From Winogradskyella pacifica (GTDB lineage: Bacteria; Bacteroidota; Bacteroidia; Flavobacteriales; Flavobacteriaceae): 64,000 bases of DNA. Position 1 is the first letter of the stretch. Each line of letters begins with the position of its first letter. The DNA is taken from NCBI RefSeq assembly GCF_013403915.1, contig NZ_JABFDI010000007.1:124001-188000 (forward strand), written 5' to 3'. This document shows positions 59,285-64,000 of the stretch, piece after piece. Below the pieces are notes generated by a model. The model did not search any database, had not been told where the DNA came from, and was given only the letters and a program-made list of their open reading frames with translations. The position numbers were made by a program, and so were the translations under genes.

Positions 59285-59473
59285 ATGAGTGTTATTTATA
59301 TTTTATTATCAGTTAGCGTTGTTATTGGCGTGATTTTCTTTGTCTTTTTTATAATGGCAGTAAAGTCCGGGCAATACGATGACGACTATACTCCATCTGT
59401 TCGTATGCTTTTTGAAGACGAACTCGTAAAAGAAGAACCAAAACCAACTATAAAAACGACTAAGAACAATTAA
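59285..59473 (+). CDS. ccoS: cbb3-type cytochrome oxidase assembly protein CcoS
   Basis: A 62-residue protein with one N-terminal membrane helix (about 5-27) and the CcoS motif FFIMAVKSGQYDD followed by an acidic tail. CcoS is needed to place cofactors in cbb3 oxidase. It is the first gene of the cco operon and lies five bases before ccoNO. Confidence 0.88.
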   Translation: MSVIYILLSVSVVIGVIFFVFFIMAVKSGQYDDDYTPSVRMLFEDELVKEEPKPTIKTTKNN

Positions 59474-59478
59474 TTATT

Positions 59479-61695
59479 ATGGATGTACAACAATTTTATT
59501 ACGATAACAAAATCGTTAAAAATTTCCTTTATGCCACTATATTTTGGGGTGTAATAGGCATGTTGGTAGGATTATTACTAGCATTTATGTTCGTTTTCCC
59601 AAACCTAACCGATGGTGTTTCATGGCTTAGTTTTGGTAGATTAAGACCATTACATACCAATGCTGTTATTTTTGCCTTTGTAGGTAATGCCATATTTGCT
59701 GGTGTTTACTATTCCTCGCAACGATTACTAAAAGCCAGAATGTTTAACGACACCTTAAGTAAAATTAATTTTTGGGGTTGGCAAGCCATTATTGTCGCTG
59801 CCGCAATTACATTACCTTTAGGTTACACATCTTCTAAAGAATATGCCGAACTAGAATGGCCTATTGATATTGCTATTGCAGTGGTATGGGTTGTTTTTGG
59901 TTGGAACTTAATTGGTACCATTTTAAAACGTCGTCAACGCCATATGTATGTTGCTATATGGTTTTACTTAGCAACATTTGTTACGGTTGCCGTACTTCAT
60001 ATATTTAATAGTTTATCACTTCCTGTAAGCTTAACAGGCATGAAGAGTTATTCTGTTTACGCTGGTGTGCAAGATGCCTTAGTACAATGGTGGTATGGAC
60101 ATAATGCTGTGGCATTTTTCTTAACTACGCCGTTTTTAGGATTGATGTATTACTTTGTACCAAAAGCAGCCAACAGACCTGTATATTCTTATAGACTATC
60201 TATCATTCACTTTTGGTCTTTAATATTTATTTATATCTGGGCAGGACCTCACCATTTATTATACACCGCTTTACCAGAATGGGCTCAAAACTTAGGTGTT
60301 GCTTTTTCAGTAATGTTATTAATGCCATCTTGGGGTGGTATGATCAACGGACTTTTAACCTTGCGTGGTGCATGGGATAAAGTACGTACAGATCCTGTTT
60401 TAAAATTCATGGTAGTAGCACTTACAGGTTATGGTATGGCTACTTTTGAAGGCCCTCTTTTATCACTTAAAAATGTTAATGCTATTGGTCACTTTACCGA
60501 TTGGATTATTGCACACGTGCACGTTGGTGCCTTAGCATGGAATGGTTTCTTAGCCTTTGGTATGATCTATTGGTTAATTCCGAGATTAGTAAAAACTAAA
60601 TTATACTCAACCAAATTAGCAAATGCTCACTTTTGGATAGGAACTTTAGGTATTATATTCTATACGTTACCCTTATATGTTGCAGGATTCACTCAAGCAA
60701 GTATGTGGAAGCAGTTTAATCCAGACGGTACCTTAAAGTATGGTAACTTTTTAGAGACAGTTACTGAAATTATGCCAATGTATTGGATGCGTGCTATTGG
60801 AGGAACGCTATACATTACAGGTATGTTAATACTTATATATAACGTTTATGTTACGATAAGACAAGGTAGCGCAGTAGAAGACGAATTAGCAGAAGCACCA
60901 GCTTTACAGCGTGTCTCAAAACACAGAACTGCAGGAGAAGGATGGCATTCTGTATTAGAACGTAAACCAATAAAATTAACCATCTTCGCTACCATAGCGA
61001 TATTAATTGGAGGTATTGTTCAGATTGTGCCAACAATTATGGTAAAGTCTAATATCCCAACATTATCTAGCGTAAAACCTTATACTCCTTTAGAATTAGA
61101 AGGTAGAGATATTTACATTAGAGAAGGTTGTGTGGGCTGTCACTCACAAATGATTCGTCCGTTTAGAAGTGAAGTAGAACGTTATGGTGAATATTCTAAA
61201 GCCGGGGAATTTGTATACGATCACCCTTTCCTTTGGGGAAGTAAGCGAACCGGACCAGATTTAGCCAGAGAAGGTGTTGGAGGAAAAATGACAGGTGGAC
61301 GACCAGATTCATGGCACTTTAAGCACATGTTTGATCCTCAAGGTGTTTCAAGTGGATCGATTATGCCAGCATACCAATGGTTAATTAGAGATGAATTAGA
61401 TAAATCTCAAACTGAAGCTAAAATGAAAACCATGGTAGCACTTGGAGTTCCATATACCGATGAAGACATTGCCAATGCTCAACAACATATGTTAGAGCAA
61501 GGATCTGAAATTGAACAAAACTTATATGAAGATTCTGATTTATCGACATCATTTGCGGCCGGTAAAAAAGAAGCCGAAGACACTGGTAAAAAGTTCATTG
61601 AAGTTAAGAATCGTGAAATCACAGCGTTAATTGCTTACCTACAGCGCTTAGGAACTGATATAAAAGTAAAAGATTTAGAAACCACTCAAGAATAA
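59479..61695 (+). CDS. ccoNO: cbb3-type cytochrome c oxidase, fused subunits I and II (CcoN-CcoO)
   Basis: A 738-residue fusion. Residues to about 480 form the twelve-helix haem-copper subunit CcoN, with His ligands in LRPLHTNAVIF, WWYGHNAVAFF, AGPHHLLYT and HVHVGALAW. After a membrane helix near 505-525 comes the CcoO-type monohaem cytochrome c, with haem site CVGCHSQMIRPF and a Met ligand in SGSIMPAYQWL. The fusion is normal in Bacteroidetes. The enzyme is a high-affinity terminal oxidase for low oxygen. It lies in the order ccoS-ccoNO-ccoQ-ccoP-ccoG with tiny gaps. Confidence 0.95.
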   Translation: MDVQQFYYDNKIVKNFLYATIFWGVIGMLVGLLLAFMFVFPNLTDGVSWLSFGRLRPLHTNAVIFAFVGNAIFAGVYYSSQRLLKARMFNDTLSKINFWGWQAIIVAAAITLPLGYTSSKEYAELEWPIDIAIAVVWVVFGWNLIGTILKRRQRHMYVAIWFYLATFVTVAVLHIFNSLSLPVSLTGMKSYSVYAGVQDALVQWWYGHNAVAFFLTTPFLGLMYYFVPKAANRPVYSYRLSIIHFWSLIFIYIWAGPHHLLYTALPEWAQNLGVAFSVMLLMPSWGGMINGLLTLRGAWDKVRTDPVLKFMVVALTGYGMATFEGPLLSLKNVNAIGHFTDWIIAHVHVGALAWNGFLAFGMIYWLIPRLVKTKLYSTKLANAHFWIGTLGIIFYTLPLYVAGFTQASMWKQFNPDGTLKYGNFLETVTEIMPMYWMRAIGGTLYITGMLILIYNVYVTIRQGSAVEDELAEAPALQRVSKHRTAGEGWHSVLERKPIKLTIFATIAILIGGIVQIVPTIMVKSNIPTLSSVKPYTPLELEGRDIYIREGCVGCHSQMIRPFRSEVERYGEYSKAGEFVYDHPFLWGSKRTGPDLAREGVGGKMTGGRPDSWHFKHMFDPQGVSSGSIMPAYQWLIRDELDKSQTEAKMKTMVALGVPYTDEDIANAQQHMLEQGSEIEQNLYEDSDLSTSFAAGKKEAEDTGKKFIEVKNREITALIAYLQRLGTDIKVKDLETTQE

Positions 61696-61699
61696 AGCT

Positions 61700-61891
61700 A
61701 TGCTAAAATTTGTAAAAAACCATATGGATAGTATTTCTGGAATAGAAATCTACCCAATTATATCCTTAATCATCTTTTTTAGCTTTTTTGTCATCCTATT
61801 TTGGTGGGTTTTCACAGCAAAAAAAGAATACATTAATCGCGTCAGTAATTTACCATTAGAATTAGATAACCAAAACGAAACAGAACTATGA
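61700..61891 (+). CDS. ccoQ: cbb3 oxidase small subunit (CcoQ-like)
   Basis: A 63-residue protein with one membrane helix (about 19-40) that starts after IEIYPIISLII and has the FWWVFTAKKEYI end typical of FixQ/CcoQ. It stabilises the oxidase. Its end overlaps ccoP by four bases (ATGA). Confidence 0.85.
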   Translation: MLKFVKNHMDSISGIEIYPIISLIIFFSFFVILFWWVFTAKKEYINRVSNLPLELDNQNETEL

Positions 61892-62775
61892 GAAACAGTA
61901 TTCCATCCTGGTTAAGAATACCGGTTGTATTTTTTATCATTGTCTTACTAATAGAATATTTTGTAGAATCTGGTGACCAACCAGCATTTATGGAACAGCC
62001 AGCAATACTATTATTTCTATTATTAATCCTCTTAGTATTAATAGGTATTGAAGCTATTGCAAGTTCTTTAACTAATATCCTTTATCAAAGTTTAGACGAC
62101 GCAGGTAAGGCACGTTATGATGCTAACAAACAAAAAGAATCTAAACTAGTTGTTTGGATCAATGAAAAATACATCAAATTACTAGGATCGAAACCTATTC
62201 AGGAAGAGCATGAAATTATTCTAGACCATAACTACGATGGTATTAAAGAATTAGATAATGATTTACCGCCATGGTGGTTGTATGGGTTTTATGCCTCAAT
62301 AATCTTTGCAGTTATCTATTTGTTTAAATATGAAGTATTTGATGGAGATAGTCAGATTGATGAACTCGCAACAGAATATGCTGAAGCAAAAATAGCTATC
62401 GAAGAATACAAGAGAACCGCTAAAGATCTTGTAGATTTTAATACGGTTGAATTGTTAACAGAAGCTTCAGACTTAAGTAGTGGTCAGAAAATTTTTGAAG
62501 TGAATTGTATCGCCTGTCATCAAGCTGATGGTGGTGGTGGAATTGGCCCTAACCTAGCAGATGAGCATTGGATTTTGGGTGGTGGTATTAAAAACGTATT
62601 TAAAACCGTTTCCGAAGGTGGTAGAGACGGAAAAGGTATGATTGCTTGGAAACAGAGTTTAAAACCTGCTGAAATAGCACAAGTTGCTAGCTATGTTTTA
62701 CAATTTCAAGGCACTACACCTGCACAACCTAAACCTGCCGAAGGCGATGTTTGGAAAGAAGAAACAATAGACTAA
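61888..62775 (+). CDS. ccoP: cbb3 oxidase cytochrome c subunit (CcoP), single-haem form
   Basis: A 295-residue membrane cytochrome. Two membrane helices at the N-terminus, the CcoP N-domain mark DNDLPPWWLYGFYASIIFAV and one haem-binding site CIACHQADGGGGIGPNL, with Met ligand in GKGMIAWKQSL. Canonical proteobacterial CcoP has two haems; only one CxxCH is found here, as in other Bacteroidetes. It passes electrons to CcoO/CcoN. Confidence 0.92.
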   Translation: MRNSIPSWLRIPVVFFIIVLLIEYFVESGDQPAFMEQPAILLFLLLILLVLIGIEAIASSLTNILYQSLDDAGKARYDANKQKESKLVVWINEKYIKLLGSKPIQEEHEIILDHNYDGIKELDNDLPPWWLYGFYASIIFAVIYLFKYEVFDGDSQIDELATEYAEAKIAIEEYKRTAKDLVDFNTVELLTEASDLSSGQKIFEVNCIACHQADGGGGIGPNLADEHWILGGGIKNVFKTVSEGGRDGKGMIAWKQSLKPAEIAQVASYVLQFQGTTPAQPKPAEGDVWKEETID

Positions 62776-62795
62776 TAAAATAAATAAAATAAAAA

Positions 62796-64000
62796 TTGGA
62801 ACCATCAGAACACGAATCGTTTAGAGATACGATAGGTACAGTAACCGAAGATGGTAAACGCGCTTGGGTATACCCTAAAAAACCAAGTGGTAAGCTTTAC
62901 AAATATCGCAAGTTTATAAGTTATGGTTTACTCATATTCTTACTTGCTGCACCATTTATAAAGATAAATGGGAACCAGTTTTTATTATTCAACATTTTAG
63001 AGCGTCGCTTTAATGTTTTTGGCTTACCCTTTTGGCCTCAAGATTTTTACCTTGTGGTAATATCAATGCTTATTGGTATTGTATTTATCGCTTTATTTAC
63101 GGTCAGTTTTGGGCGTGTGTTTTGTGGTTGGATTTGTCCACAAACCATTTTCATGGAAATGGTTTTTAGACGTATAGAATACTGGATTGAAGGAGATAGA
63201 AACAAACAACGAAAATTAGATAAGCAAGAGTGGAATGCTGAAAAAATAAGAAAGAAAGGATTTAAGTGGTTCATCTTTTTAATCATTTCGTTTTTAATTG
63301 CAAATGTGTTTTTGGCTTATTTAATTGGAAGTGATAAATTAATAAAATACATCACTGGCAATCCGTTAGATCATTTAGGAACACTTTTTCCTCTAATCAT
63401 TTTTACAGCGGTATTTTACTTTGTGTTTGCATGGTTTAGAGAGCAAGTCTGTATTATTGCTTGTCCTTATGGTAGATTGCAAAGTGTATTATTAGATGAT
63501 AAATCTATAGTTGTTGCTTACGATCATAAACGTGGCGAAGCAGAAAATGGCAGAAAGAAATTCAGAAAAAACGAAGATCGAGAGGCTTTAGGACACGGAG
63601 ATTGTATTGATTGTTTGCAATGTGTTAATGTCTGTCCAACAGGTATCGATATTAGAAACGGAACACAATTAGAATGTGTAAACTGTACGGCTTGTATTGA
63701 TGAATGCGATCATATTATGGAAAGCATCAATCTCCCAAAAGGACTGATTAGATTTGCTAGTGAAGATGAAATTGAAAGAAAAGAAAAGTTCAAAATAACG
63801 CCTAGAATGAAAGGCTATATAGCCGTTTTAACCATTTTAACCGGAATTTTTATTGGCTTACTATTTCTTAGAAATGATGTTGAAGCGACTATACTTAGGC
63901 TTCCTGGTCAACTTTATGAGACCAAAGAAAATAACATGATTAGTAATGTATTTACATACAAATTAGTCAATAAAACTACAAAAGACATCAATAACATTAG
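62796..64000 (+). CDS. ccoG: cytochrome c oxidase accessory protein CcoG, N-terminal part
   Basis: The frame is open from TTG 62796 to the window edge (about 401 codons) and has no stop, so the C-terminus is missing. It shows several membrane helices, the FGRVFCGWICPQT motif, the REQVCIIACPYGRLQS segment, and a two-cluster ferredoxin domain with CIDCLQCVNVCP and CVNCTACIDECD. This is the CcoG/RdxA family that helps copper reduction for cbb3 assembly. It follows ccoP by 20 bases in the same operon. The start codon is TTG; the first in-frame ATG is much further in, beyond the first helices. Confidence 0.93.
   Translation, partial: MEPSEHESFRDTIGTVTEDGKRAWVYPKKPSGKLYKYRKFISYGLLIFLLAAPFIKINGNQFLLFNILERRFNVFGLPFWPQDFYLVVISMLIGIVFIALFTVSFGRVFCGWICPQTIFMEMVFRRIEYWIEGDRNKQRKLDKQEWNAEKIRKKGFKWFIFLIISFLIANVFLAYLIGSDKLIKYITGNPLDHLGTLFPLIIFTAVFYFVFAWFREQVCIIACPYGRLQSVLLDDKSIVVAYDHKRGEAENGRKKFRKNEDREALGHGDCIDCLQCVNVCPTGIDIRNGTQLECVNCTACIDECDHIMESINLPKGLIRFASEDEIERKEKFKITPRMKGYIAVLTILTGIFIGLLFLRNDVEATILRLPGQLYETKENNMISNVFTYKLVNKTTKDINNI

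Overview
The window is a chromosomal stretch from a low-GC marine member of the Flavobacteriaceae (Bacteroidetes). Signs of this are secreted enzymes with C-terminal type IX secretion (T9SS) sorting domains, lineage families such as DUF4199, DUF6090, BACON and YwqK/MORN-like proteins, a fused CcoNO oxidase subunit, and promoters with the Bacteroidetes -7 element TAnnTTTG. The genus cannot be fixed from sequence alone. No rRNA, tRNA, CRISPR array, phage or transposase gene was seen.

Layout. 1-7.8 kb: end of a peptide-binding lipoprotein, a GlmU-like protein, ribosomal protein L31, then an envelope-sugar operon (DUF4199, GT2 transferase, phosphohexomutase, MsbA-like exporter). 8-9.6 kb: first ECF sigma operon. 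9.6-18.5 kb: a minus-strand locus with a second ECF sigma factor, its anti-sigma-like and Spy-like partners, an EF-hand protein, a secreted CotH kinase, two YHYH proteins, a MORN-like lipoprotein and an SCO copper chaperone. 18.5-30.3 kb: rRNA methyltransferase, two secreted endonucleases I, PurL, a histidine kinase/response regulator pair and a probable small RNA. 30.4-41.9 kb: a secreted PL6 alginate lyase and the fatty acid beta-oxidation genes (FadD; MarR-FadJ-FadA-acyl-CoA dehydrogenase, interrupted by a four-helix-bundle cassette). 41.9-55.6 kb: BlaI with an M56 protease-amidase fusion, a frameshifted DUF6265 gene, a trehalose cluster (GH15, TPS-TPP), two peptidases, YdeI, and an AAA/vWA chelatase-like pair. 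56-64 kb: an FNR-type regulator beside the cbb3 oxidase genes (ccoI, ccoS, ccoNO, ccoQ, ccoP, ccoG).

The most interesting result is regulatory. Five sites in the second ECF locus share CAAGTT-N14-CATCTAAA with exactly the same spacing, each upstream of a gene or operon of the locus. This defines a self-controlled regulon for a secreted CotH/YHYH/EF-hand/SCO system that I do not recognise as described. The first ECF operon has its own pair of sites, AAACT-N16-GTCTTA. The response regulator gene ends in a palindrome that recurs 567 bp downstream at the same distance from a promoter-like element, and the second copy appears to drive a non-coding transcript. Two FNR boxes sit at identical distance from the promoters of ccoI and ccoS, and a perfect BlaI operator covers the blaI promoter. 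All regulatory statements are inferences from sequence patterns read by eye.
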